Below, in pieces: positions 35,844 to 47,137 of a stretch of DNA of 64,000 nt (position 1 is the stretch's first letter; the number at the start of each line of letters is the position of its first letter). The notes under the pieces are model-generated. The model was given only the letters and a program-made list of their open reading frames with translations. It had not been told where the DNA came from and searched no databases. Both the position numbers and the translations under genes were made by a program. Source of the stretch: Apium graveolens (Eukaryota > Streptophyta > Magnoliopsida > Apiales > Apiaceae); the NCBI RefSeq assembly GCF_009905375.1, contig NC_133647.1, forward strand, positions 168,314,275 to 168,378,274. Reading direction: 5' to 3'.

Positions 35844-38800
35844 ATGGCACCAGTAGTCAAGATTATGTCCTCAACTGGGTTCGTGTATGAAAAGAACAAC
35901 TATGTGGCTCTGGTGAACAAGCAATTTCTGGCTTCTGAAGATTATCACAAGATGATGGACTTCATACTGAACTGCAAATTGAGCTATGCCATGCTTGAGT
36001 CCCCAACCATCTACTGTGAAGTTGTCGAGGAAATCTGGACTACAGCTGTGTTCAATTCAAGAGAAAAAACTATTACATTCACTCTCAAAGGTACTAAACA
36101 CTGTGTTAACTGTGATACAACTGAAAAGTATTTTAAATTGCCTGAAAATAACACACTAGCTCCACACATATACACTGATGTGAGTAACATGCTAGTCTCT
36201 ATGGGTTATGCTCTAACTGCCACTAAGTTAGGTGAAGTTAGAAGATTAGGCCTTAGAAAATAATGGAGCTTCTTGTGTGATTTTTTTATTAAACTATTTT
36301 CTGGCAAAATCAGTAATTTTGGTGTTATATCTTACTCACTTGTTCACATGCTTTATATGCTTCTTAGTGATAAGTACTTCAATTTCAGCACATCTGTCAT
36401 GTATGAGATAGGGAGTAAATTAGGGGATATTAAAAAGAGGTCTAAAAATATCTATTATGCAAGATTTTTCATGATGCTAGCTAATTTTTTATATGAGAAT
36501 CTCTCAATTGAGAACCCAACAAACACGTTAGATTGTTGGGTCCAAGAGAGAAGAGTTATTGCTGATCTTAACTGGTCAAATCATCACAAGGATGTTCCAC
36601 TTGTATGCATGCCCATCATGGAACAGCCTCAGGTAAGTGAGGTAAGCACTTCTGTCTCCACTACTTCTCAGCCTATTTCTTTGCAAACATCTGTGGCAAT
36701 GGCATCTGTGACAATGACCAAACAGATGCCTACCCAAGCCACAAAACCAAAAGTTTCTAAATCCAAATCAAAGAAAACCCCCTCTAGTTTTTCTCAACAG
36801 AAACTAGTTGTAAAATCCACTAAAAACCAAGAGGGGAGTGTAAATGGAAGTGAGATAGGAGAGGGACAAGGTGACCATCAAAGAAGCCCTAAGAATGCTA
36901 CAATAGTCTCTACTTCAAACTCTTTCATTTCCACTATTTCAACGTATATTGTTCATTCGATGACAAGTGATTGTATCGCGACGGATGTGCTTAACAGCAG
37001 TCATCCGTTGAAACTCTCAACTACTATATCGACGGATGTTCCTCATCCGTTGAATATCACTGCACCACTTCAAACTTCAACAAATGTTATAAGTGCAGAT
37101 GATCTAGTAGTTGTACAATCACTCTTAGGACTGAGGGAATGGAGTGAATTGAGTGAGAGGCTAAGTTGCTCTCAGGAAAAAGGAGAGGAAAAGAGTAACA
37201 AACTGCAAGCTATTTCTTCCAACTTGGAAAAAGTGAGTGAGTGGAGTCCCACCTTAGTAGGTGAAGGTAAGGGTGGGAAGCCAAGGGGAGCCCTTGATGC
37301 AAAAACAGAGAGAACATGAGAGAAAGGCAGGTACAGGAGAGATAAGGATGAAAACCATTGCTAGTGAGTCAATGAATGTCAGTGATGCAGGAAAAGAAAA
37401 ACAGTTTCAGCAAGAATATCAAGTTGTCATAGATTCAATCTCTTTAGATGCTGAGACATTTACTCATCCTCTTACAGCATATCAACTTTTGGCTGGACAA
37501 GGCAATGAGGAGGCTGAGAAGCTACTCAACTTGGTACACTACTGCTTATATGCAAAGGGCTAAAGATGCCATCACAGCCATGCCACCCACAGCTAGTGAT
37601 GATGTTGATTATGGAACTTGTGGTTCTGAGGATATTTTTAGGGATGAAGATGATGGTGAAGAAGAGTTCATGGACATAGGGGGAGAAGCAGGCCCTAGCT
37701 CAAGATCAAGCATGCCATCTTGGGTGTTTTCCAAAACATGTGATGAGCATCATTTCAAGTCTACTCTGTCTCATATAATTCAACAAACCCAGACAGCTCT
37801 TCAAACTACTACCAATGCCAACACCAAGAGACTTCTACAAGCTCATCTAAACTCTCTCCAACTACATCAAATTCAATCTCTCAGACAAAATATGGATGTC
37901 ACTAAGCTGAAGACAGAAATTGATCAGGTCAAGAAGGATGTTACTGAAAGACTAGATGCTAAGTTTCCCAACACAACCATGCTTGACATCAATAGACAAC
38001 TAAGGAAGAATTCTGATCTAGCCAGCAAGGTGGACTCCTTGGACACAAGACTCAAAACCCTGGAGGCTTCAATAACTGTAATCCATCTATATCAAGCCCA
38101 ACAAGCTCAGCTACTTCAAAAACTAGTGGTTGCACAGACTTCTTCCTCTACTCAACTTGATGCTAACAAAATGGGGGAGAAAGACTCTATTATTCCAGTT
38201 AGCCAAGGGGAGTCAAAAAGTGAGGGGAGAAAGTGCTAAACATTCAAGTCAATAAAGTAATTGTGCCAGCAATTGCTTTTTCTAAGCCACCAGCCTTGGA
38301 CAGCATTGATCTGATCAAGATAGCAGCTGCTAAGTTGGAATCAAATGAGAAATCTAAAAGCTTGATGTTGCAACAGTTGAGCAAGAGCTGGATGCAAAAT
38401 GGAGGAAGCTTGATGAAAATATTAAGAAGAAATTTGGTCCAATTGAGAAGCAAGACAAGGTCTTTTCTCACTTCTGCAAGTTGAGACAAATTTTAGCTAA
38501 TGAAATGAGCCTAGGGAACATGGAAAGGGGCCAGCCCTCATCAATCAAGTCTCCAAAGGCCAGTGTAATTTTTTAACCAAAAAGGAATTATCCAAAGAAT
38601 TCAGAACAAAAATCCACTGGACCTATCTTATGAAACCCCTAGGCCAGATGAAAAGAAGCTGCTTGCAAGGTCTATTGCCTTATCCAAAGATCTCAGAGAC
38701 ACAGTGTCAAAGAACAGAATTACTAAGATCTACATGAATGGTAAACTAATCTGTCTAGTGGCTGGACATCCATAATTTGCAGAGGCTAAGATAGAGGAAA

Positions 38801-39840
38801 AGGTGAGGCTCAAAAAGCAATAAAAGCAAGCTGCTTTAGATGCCAAGAACCAAGCTAAGAAGCCTGCAATCACAGAAGCTGTATTTCCAACTGAGAATCT
38901 GGGTGAAGGAAAGAAAGATAAACGAAAGCAGATAAAAAGGAAGTTTAGATACAAGATGCATGCAAAGAGGAAGATAAATTTTGATGAAGATAAGGAAGAC
39001 TACATGCCATCCCAATCTACATCCTCAAGCCAATCAGCCATACCTACTGTGAAGGAGGCTGAGTTCAAGGTTGATCCCGATATCACCTTTCATAGTGATC
39101 CTGTTGTTCGAAAAGATGAGCCTATAGATTGGGACGACTTGCCTCTTCCTGATCTAAACCTTCCCATCTTTGCTAAACAAAGGAAGATAAAAGAAAGAGT
39201 AGTCAAAATAGTCAAGCCTACCAAGCTCAAATATAAGCAAGTGGCCAAACCCAATCCTACTGTCAATAAAGGAGATCAACTCTTCATAAGTGACATCAAA
39301 GAATTTTCAGACATAAATCTCTATCTGGATGAGCTTGAAGAAGTCAGATCTGTTGATGCCTACCGACACCTTCCAGAGAGACTAGTCTTCAGGTACAAGG
39401 GTGGTAAAGAATTTACATGGCCACTTCACAGAATTCTCAATGAAGGTTATTCGACTCTAGTGACTGTCTTCTCCTCAATCAAGAAAAACTTTGGATTCAA
39501 CATAGTAGCCAAGAAAATGTTACTAAACAAGATTAAGGAGATAAGGAACAGATGGAGAGGACCAAATACACTCTCAAGAGTATTATCTATTCCTTTCACT
39601 GGAGATAGGGTGCATTTGAGACCATACTGGATCATGGAGTTTAAGGATGAAGAGAACATTAGAAGATTCTTCAGACTGGAAGATCAGCTAAAGATTGCAA
39701 GCAATGAAACTCTAAAATAAATGCAAGAAAAGTTGGATCTAACAAATAATGAAGAATCAGAATTTTACAGACAACTCCCAAACCAGATTGAAGAGAATGA
39801 TGTGAAGCTGGGAAAGAAGCCAAGGAAATCAAGAAAATGA
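35844..39840 (+). pseudogene. Element E ORF3, large protein of unknown function (broken)
   Basis: About 1,330 codons from ATG 35844 (MAPVVKIMSSTGFVYEKN) to TGA at 39838-39840. It shares the layout and some anchors with family 1 ORF3: KISNFGVI against KCSNFDAI and IYYARF against VYFARF in the N-terminal domain; a Ser/Thr/Pro linker (36640-37100) that contains four copies of the GACGGATG motif; coiled coil (37740-38160); and a C-terminal globular domain (FRYKGGKEFTWPL, IRNRW, RLEDQLK). No signal peptide or membrane segment. Breaks: TAA at 36261-36263, shifts near 37315, 37555 and 38235, and TAA at 39718-39720. Present in both families, so it is an old part of these elements. Confidence 0.75.
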
Positions 39841-40035
39841 TCTTAATTTGCCCAGTCTAGAGGAGCACCTTGAAAATGATCTGGAAGACACTCTACAAAT
39901 CTTTCTTTGTGAGAATTTTCAATAAACTGTAGTACTTGTAAATTATAATCTACTATATCTCATTCTGTATTCGTAGAGTGTTTTGTTATCATCAAGTTTC
40001 TCTTAATTTATGACTACAATTCCAGTAGACATAAA

Positions 40036-40046
40036 TTGGGGGAGAG
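40036..40046 (+). promoter_or_regulatory. Element E polypurine tract
   Basis: TTGGGGGAGAG immediately before the TGTTAGG start of the 3' LTR. It differs from family 1 by ending in GAG instead of GAT. Confidence 0.9.
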
Positions 40047-41062
40047 TGTTAGGAATAAGTTGTGTACTTGATGATAACTTGAACAAAACACTAAGTAGAT
40101 TTTATTTAAGTGAATTTTGTAGCTTTCAACGGATGATCATTTCAACATCCGTTGAAAGAGTAACTTATGTAAAAATAAGTCTAGTAGCACATTTCTACAT
40201 ACTTGAATGGCTTAGTGGACTAGATGTTGTAGATTGTTCAAGTCATGTTATCTACTAGATTTATATACAAGATAGGATTGTGAATTGTAAATATTAGATA
40301 CCTTGTAATCTTGTGTAAATGAAATAGAGTTAACTGTCAAATAGACAGTCTCAACGGATGATTCACAAAGCTCAACGGATGATCAACATAAGTATCGACG
40401 GATGATCTAACAAATTTTCAACGGATGATCAATCTAAGTTCCAACGGATGTTCAAATTCAAAAGAGCAGTTAATAGTGACTTGACAATCACATGCGTTGG
40501 ATAGATGCAAATGGAATGTGGCAGCCTGTTTGAAGGTTTTAGAGAATAAAGAAGCATTTCCATTTCCATGATAAACAGATGATATTCAAAGATGCTGGAA
40601 AGAGAAGTGTAGCAGCATGAAGTTAGACTAGATATAGTTTGTCTTATTATCTTGTCTTTTTATCATGTAACTTGGTGATATATAAACCAAGGGTAGCAAG
40701 TTGAAAAGCATCCAAGTAAGTAAGCATTTTACTAGAGAAATAGATAAGGCAAAATCTGTTAAGAATTTCTCTGTTCTTGTTTTTCAACTTGTAAGCAGTT
40801 GTGAAAAATTTTATTACACAGAGTTCTCAACTTAATATATATATCTCTAAGGGAAAAGTTCAATCCACCAGAAAGTTTTTAAATACTTGTATTTATTTAC
40901 TTTGTGCTTTGATTTCAATATTAGATCCAGCCCGCACCTTGCTAAATCAAACACAAATATATATTTATAGAAGAACAATTTTGAAATTGGAAAAAAGAGC
41001 CAAAATTACATTCAACCCCCCCCCCCTTCTGTAATTCTTGTTTAGATTGTTTGGGAATAACA
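40047..41062 (+). repeat. Element E 3' LTR
   Basis: 1,016 bp, canonical TGTTAGG start and AATAACA end. It repeats the CAACGGATG array (40352-40455). A C run of 9 near 41017-41025 is longer than in the 5' LTR. Followed by ATAGC, the altered target duplication. Confidence 0.94.
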
Positions 41063-41335
41063 ATAGCCAACTAGTGTTTAATCCTGAATTAACATTTCAA
41101 TTATTTTAAAAATATTTTTCATCGATCAAACCGTATGGATGTCAATATATATATATATACCATAATTTCAGATCAAAATAAATTTATTAGGTTTTCCATT
41201 TTAACAGTCAAGCATCAGTTCGACTAGCACAACTAACTAGTGTTTAGTTCTGAATTGTGTTTCAATTATTTTAAAAATATTTTTTATCGATCCAACAGTA
41301 TGGATGGTAATATATATATATTAAATTATTTTATC
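41063..41335. repeat. Satellite block 3
   Basis: Remainder of the monomer split by element E plus about one more monomer. The last unit runs from CATCGATCCAACAGTATGG into TTAAATTATTTTATCAAA, the same junction as at 25655-25745 in copy 1. Confidence 0.9.
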
Positions 41336-42718
41336 AAAATATTTAATTTTTTTCTGAAATTCTTGAAATGTCACCCAAACAAATAAATGCTGACATTAAT
41401 ATGGTTGGATCATAAAATTATATTATTTAAAAATTGAAATTATAAAAAATTATGTGCTAATTTATGAAGGAATTCGTCATAAATTATTATCTACAAAAAA
41501 GTTGAGAAAAGTCAAATTTACCGTTAAAATTTTGGGGAAAAAGTTAAATTTCCCTCTTTGATAACCTACGACGAATTTTAATTTTCGTTGTAAATTGGAT
41601 GTTCCAATATTTTCCGTCACGAATATTTTGTCGTAAATTTAGATGAAATACTTTTTTATTTAATTTCAAGTTAAAATTTTAATAAAAAAATTTAACTTAC
41701 GACGAAATGTTCAAATCGTCGCAACTTCAAATGATTTTTATTTTCCCACTAAAAATTTGGGGAAAAAGTTAAATTTTCTTCTTTGATAACTTACGACGAA
41801 TTTTAATTTCCATCGTAAATTTGAAGATCCGATTTTTTCCGTCACAAATATTTCGTTGTAAATTTAGATAAAATATTTTTTTATTCAATTTCAAGTTAAA
41901 ATTTTAATAAAAATAATTAACTTACGATGAAATGTTTAAATCGTGTCAACTTCAAATAATTTTAATTTTTTTAATGGTGTCGTGCATAATTTTATTAATA
42001 AAATACTAAACTTACAATGGTTTTGGGTTTCGATATAAATAATTACGACGTCTTACTTTTTTCCGTCGTAAGTTGGGCGCGCATTTTTTTCCATCGTAAG
42101 TTGACCGTCATAATTGGCCTGTTTTGTTGTAGTAATTATATATCAATATAAATCAAATGAGCAAATAGATGTTTTAAATTTTGAAGTCAAAATATGTCAT
42201 GCAAGCCTGTTCACTGATTTAGTTTTTCTTTTATTAGTTGTAGTCGAGTACTTTTCACCTTTTTTAAATCATGCATGATACCATTTCTTATTTGTGGTCA
42301 TTAAATTTGAATTATTTTGTTAATATATGATTTATGCATATATTGTGTTCCATAAAATTGATATTAATTTTTTTTGAATAATTGATCTAATTTTTATAAT
42401 TCTTGACTTGTATTATATAATTTTTGTAAAAAATATAACAAATTCAGTTTTTAATTTTGTTCATTTAAAATTTTAAATGATATGATTTCATGATAATTAT
42501 ATTAGTAGACGTATATGTTCATAACTTTTTAGAACATTTAAACTTATTTAAAGTGATAACATTGGTAAAGGGGAATATTGTTCAAACGAAATTATTATTT
42601 TATTGAGGGTAGAAATTTAATGTCTCGATTATGTTGGGAACTTAAAAAGAATAACACTTAAGCATGGTAAAGCAATAGAGAAAATTGACTTCATTATCAA
42701 TTAGAAATAGAATTGATC
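41336..42718. repeat. Non-satellite insert in the array, copy 2, with CACTA-like end
   Basis: Homologous to 25736-26885 along its whole length, same flanks. It is about 230 bp longer because a segment with GGGGAAAAAGTTAAATTT and TTACGACGAATTTTAATTT is present twice in tandem (about 41520 and 41757). The CACTA-like TTTTGTTGTAGT is at 42122-42133, followed by the same unidentified AT-rich part. Confidence 0.7.
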
Positions 42719-44147
42719 GACAGATATATATATTAGTGATACAACCAAAATTTCATATCAAAATAATTTTATTTGGTTTGCCATTTTAACAGTCAAGCAT
42801 CAGTTTGACTAGTACAACTAACTAGTGTTTAATACTGAATTGGTGTTTCGATTATTTTAAAAATATTTTTCAACAATCCAACCTTATGGATGTCAACAGA
42901 TATATATATATATATTAGTGATATAACCAAAATTTTATATCAAAATAATTTTACTTGGTTTGCCATTTTAACAGTCAAACATCAGTTTGACTAGTGCATC
43001 TAAGTAGTGTTTAATCTTGAATTAGTATTTCGATTATTTTAAAAATATGTTTCAACAATCCAACCGTATGGATGTCAACAGATATATATTAGTGATACTA
43101 CCAAAATTTCATATCAAAATAATTTATTTGGTTTGCCATTTTAACAGTCAAACATCGGGTTGACTAGTACAGCTAACTAGTGTTTAATCATGAATTGGTG
43201 TTTCTATTATTTAAAAAAAATCAACAATCCAACCGCATGGATGTCAACATATAAATATATTAGTGATATAACCAAAAGTTTATATCAAAATAATTTTACT
43301 TGGTTTTCCATTTTAACAGTCAAAAATCAGTTTGACTAGTGCATCTAAGTAGTATTTAATCCTGAATTAGTATTTTGATTATTTTAAAAATATTTTTCAA
43401 TGATCCAACCGTATAAATGTCAAAAGATATATATATTAGTGATACTACCAAAATTTCGTATCAAAATTTTTTATTTGGTTTGCCATTTTAACAGTCAAAC
43501 ATCAGTTTGACTTGTACAACTAACTAGTGTTGAATCCTGAATTAATGTTTCGATTATTTTAAAAATATGTTTCAACGATCCAACCTTATAAATGTCAATA
43601 GATATATATATATATATATTAGTGATATAACCAAAATTTCATATCAAAATAATTGTACTTGGTTTGCCATTTTAACAGTCAAACATCAGTTTCACTAGTA
43701 CAACTAACTAGTGTTTAATTCTGAATTGGTGTTTCAATTATTTTAAAAATATTTTTCAACGATCCAACTGTATAGATGTCAACAGATATATAATAGTGAT
43801 ATAACCAAAATTTTATATCAAAATAATTTTGCTTGGTTTGCCATTTTTCAGTCAAACATCAGTTTGACTGATACATCTAAGTAGTGTTTAATCCTGAATT
43901 AGTATTTCGAATATTTTAAAAATATTTTCCAAAGATCCAACCGTATGGATGTCAACAGATATATATATTAGTGATACAACCAAAATTTCACATCAAAATA
44001 ATTTTATTTGGTTTGCCTTTTTAACAGTCAAACTGATGTTTGACTAGTACATATAACTAGTATTCAATCATGAATTGGTGTTTCGATTATTTTAAAAATA
44101 TTTTTCAACGATCCAAACATATGGATGTCAATAGATACATATATTAG
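42719..44147. repeat. Satellite block 4, eight monomers
   Basis: Monomer by monomer it matches 26886-28330, including the odd ones: CATCGGGTTGAC (43150), CAAAAATCAGTTTGAC (43321), CAAAATTTTTTATTTGG (43460) and AACTGATGTTTGAC (44030). Element C cuts it at 44147. Confidence 0.92.
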
Positions 44148-44713
44148 TGTTAGATATATTTGTGATGTCATGTCTAATCTCTTATGTTTAGTTTCAGAAC
44201 TTAATATCCAGACTTACTGGAAGTCAGAACTTACTGAAGTCAGAACTTATATCAGAACATAAGGCTGTTAGGATTTATATCAGGACTTAAGTGCTAATAC
44301 TTCAGATAAGGAATGCAGCTGATTTACAGGAAAGGATCGTGACTAAAATAATAGAAGATATACATGAGGAGTTAAAAGACTAGAAGACTTGTAGAAGATA
44401 ATATCTGATTGATATATTTTAGGAGACATAATTATATTCCATATCAATTAGAAGATACCTTGTAACTGTGTACAATATAAACACAGCTTAGGGTTTACAC
44501 TGTATGTGTTATCATTCACGAGAAAGATTATACATTGTAACCTAACAGCTCTTAGTGATATTGTTCATCACTGGGAGAGAACAACTGTTCTATTGTAACA
44601 GAGTTTATTATATTAAATATACTTGATTATTGTTACATACTTGTGTTGATAAATCGATTTGATTGTATAAACACTATATTCAACCCCCTTTCATAGTGTT
44701 GTGTGACCTAACA
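44148..44713 (+). repeat. Element C 5' LTR
   Basis: 566 bp, TGTTAGATATATTTG to GTGTGACCTAACA. TATA-like AATATAAAC at 44475-44483. At 44190-44310 it has repeated TCAGAACTTA and TCAGGACTTA units. Confidence 0.93.
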
Positions 44714-44715
44714 AG

Positions 44716-44727
44716 TGGTATCAGAGT
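44716..44727 (+). promoter_or_regulatory. Element C primer binding site (tRNA-iMet)
   Basis: TGGTATCAGAGT, two bases after the LTR; the last base differs from the canonical C. Confidence 0.88.
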
Positions 44728-44768
44728 ATCTCTGTTGATTTACAAACAGTGAGATCCAGTTTACAATC

Positions 44769-47119
44769 ATGTCTGGAGAAACACAAACCCCACCTAAGCC
44801 CACCAAAACTCAAGATACTCAAAATAATCAAACTCACAGTCGATATGAGAGTATTAGGGTTCCCATACTGAGAGCATCTGAGTATCCTATATGGAAGGTA
44901 AAGATGGCTATGTTTCTGGAAGCCACAGATCCAGAATACCTTGATAGAATTAATGATGGACCATATAAGCCTACCAAGCTTTCTGTTGCAGTTGCTGATC
45001 AACCATCAAAGATGATACCAAAGGAGAAAGGTGATTACACAGCTGAAGACATCTCATCTATTGCCAAGGATGCAAGGGTAAGGCATCTGCTGCATAGTGC
45101 AATTGAGAATGTCATGTCAAACAGGGTAATTGGATGCAAGACTACAAAGGAGATATGGGATGCTTTGGAGACAAGATGCCAGGGAACTAATGCAATCAAA
45201 AAGAACAGGAAGACTATACTTACACAAGAGTATGAGCACTTTAACTCAAAAGCTGATGAGTCATTAACTGATTTATATGACAGGTTTTCCAAATTCTTGA
45301 ATGATCTGTCACTAGTGGACAAGGAATATGATCTTGAAGATCCAAATCTAAAATTCCTTTTAGCTCTTCCTGAAAATTGGGATTTGAAGTCTACTACCAT
45401 AAGAGACAACTATGACCTTGCTGAAACTACTCTTGATGAAATTTATGGTATGCTCAAGACTCATGAACTTGAGATGGATCAAAGGAGCAAAAGGCATGGA
45501 AGAAATTCAAAGACAATTGCTCTTAAAACTGAGGAGGAATCTCCTAAAGTGGTTGTCTCAAAGAGGGGCAAAGGAAAGGCTCTCATCATACAGTCTGATT
45601 CAGAGTCATCATATTCTGATGATGATGATTTAGAATCTGAAAATTTATCTGAAGTGGATGTTGATGCAGAGATGATGCAACTGTGTGCTCTTATGGTAAA
45701 GGGTATCACAAAGATAGCCTACAAGAAATTTAGAAAGGGCAAGAAGTTTTCAAGGAAAGGTGGAATTTCTGAAAAGAAATGGTTCAGAAAGTCTGAAGGC
45801 AAAGGAGGAAAGTCTGACAGAGGAGACAACTAAAATGTCAAATGCTACAATTGTGGTGAAAAAGGCCACATCTCTCCTGAATGCAAGAAAGGAAAAGGTG
45901 ATAAAGGCCAAGCACTTATCACAAAGAAGAAAAACTGGGCAGACACTTCAGATTCTGAAGATGAGGTGAACTATGCCTTGATGGTAAATGCTGATAGCAG
46001 TTCTGATGCTGCTGAATTAAAGGTACCTCAATCAACTCTTGATTTTCATACTTATGATATTTCTGAGTTAAGATTATATCTGAAAACCATGTTCATTAGT
46101 TTTATAGATCAGACTTTAACAAATAAAATATTAACATCTGAAAGTCTTGCTCTTAGAAACAGAAATAACTACTTAGAAAAGGAATTAGTTATGTTCCATC
46201 AAACTCAGAAAGAAAGAAATGAGGCTTTGTATGTTAGAGATGAAGTGCTAAAATTAAATAAATCTCTTAAATCTGAATTGGAAAAGGAAAAAGGAGATGA
46301 TCAAAACTTGGACTAACTCTGGAAGAACATATCAGAAAATCTTAGAAAATGGAAATTGGAAAGAAGGACTAGGTTATCTAGATAATAAAGAAGAAAAGGA
46401 AATTGTGTCATCTTAACCAAACTTTACCAAGAAAGCTGAAAAACCTAAAGTTAATCATGTCAAGTTTGTGTCAAATTCTGATAAGCCAAAATCTGAAAAG
46501 GTGATTGACTCTAAAATAGAAGTAAAAGAAAATACAACTTCTGACAAATTAAAACAGGATAAACCAGCTGAAGTAAACATAGGTTTAATGACTAAGAAGC
46601 AGCTTAAGCATTAGATGAAAGAGATTAGAAATGTGAACAAGGTAAAGGAAGCTAGGAAAAATAGGAATGGAAAGGAAGGTGTGAATAAAAGCAATAATTA
46701 TATGCTTGTTCCTAATGCTCCTAGAAAGAAATGTTATAACTATGAAAACTCTAACCATCTTGCTTCTTTTTGCAGGAAAAATAAAGATATAAACTCTTTA
46801 CTTCCTAGATATAGGAGTTAAGAGTCAGCCTGTTAGGTTTAAACCACAAAATCCTTATTTTCATTGTGGTAGTTTATGGCATTCTATTTATACTTGTAAG
46901 GAATATCATAGTTTATACTATGATTATTATCAAATAAAACCTTCTTTGAAGAAAGTTAGTGTAATTTCTTCTAGTATAAATTCTGATGCAAAGTCTGATA
47001 TAAAGTCTGATAAGAAGCAAGTTAGCATAAACTCTGAAACTAAATCCGCTGCAAATGCTAACAAACTTAAAAAGGCCAAAGGATCCAAGCAAGTCTAGGT
47101 CCTTAAAACTAACCAATAG
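44769..47119 (+). pseudogene. gag: Element C gag (broken)
   Basis: ATG at 44769 (MSGETQTPPKPTKTQ) opens 354 good codons with the Gag core EYPIWKVKMAMFLEATDPEY. A TAA at 45831-45833 falls just before the zinc knuckle CYNCGEKGHISPEC (45844-45885). The extension has a coiled coil, a frameshift near 46290, a TAG near 46612 and a second knuckle in which one Cys is Tyr (CYNYENSNHLASFC, near 46733). It ends in TAG at 47117-47119, as in B. The Ser/Asp-rich acidic part near 45590-45660 contains family motif copies. Confidence 0.88.
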
Positions 47120-47137
47120 TGGTCTTTGTGATTGCAG
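47117..47137 (+). promoter_or_regulatory. Gag stop and splice-acceptor-like junction, element C
   Basis: TAG, then TGGTCTTTGTGATTGCAG, then GTCAACAGG. Same layout as B. A second in-frame stop (TGA) within the tract argues against simple readthrough. Confidence 0.45.

Larger units (their letters stand above)
28599..41062 (+). mobile_element. Complete copia element E (family 2, SIRE-like with ORF3)
   Basis: 12.46 kb with both LTRs, primer site, gag, pol, spacer, ORF3 and purine tract. It lies in a satellite monomer; flanks ACAGC (28594-28598) and ATAGC (41063-41067) are a target duplication with one mismatch. The first LTR begins TATTAGG instead of TGTTAGG. By eye the LTRs differ at roughly 35-45 places in 1,015, about 4 percent, so E looks older than B. 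Many frameshifts and stops in all coding parts agree. Confidence 0.94.

Noticed and set aside
35844..39840. ORF3 as a retroviral-type envelope gene
   Set aside because: The position fits the env-like label, but no signal peptide, membrane helix or surface/transmembrane layout is visible; most of it is charged coiled coil.
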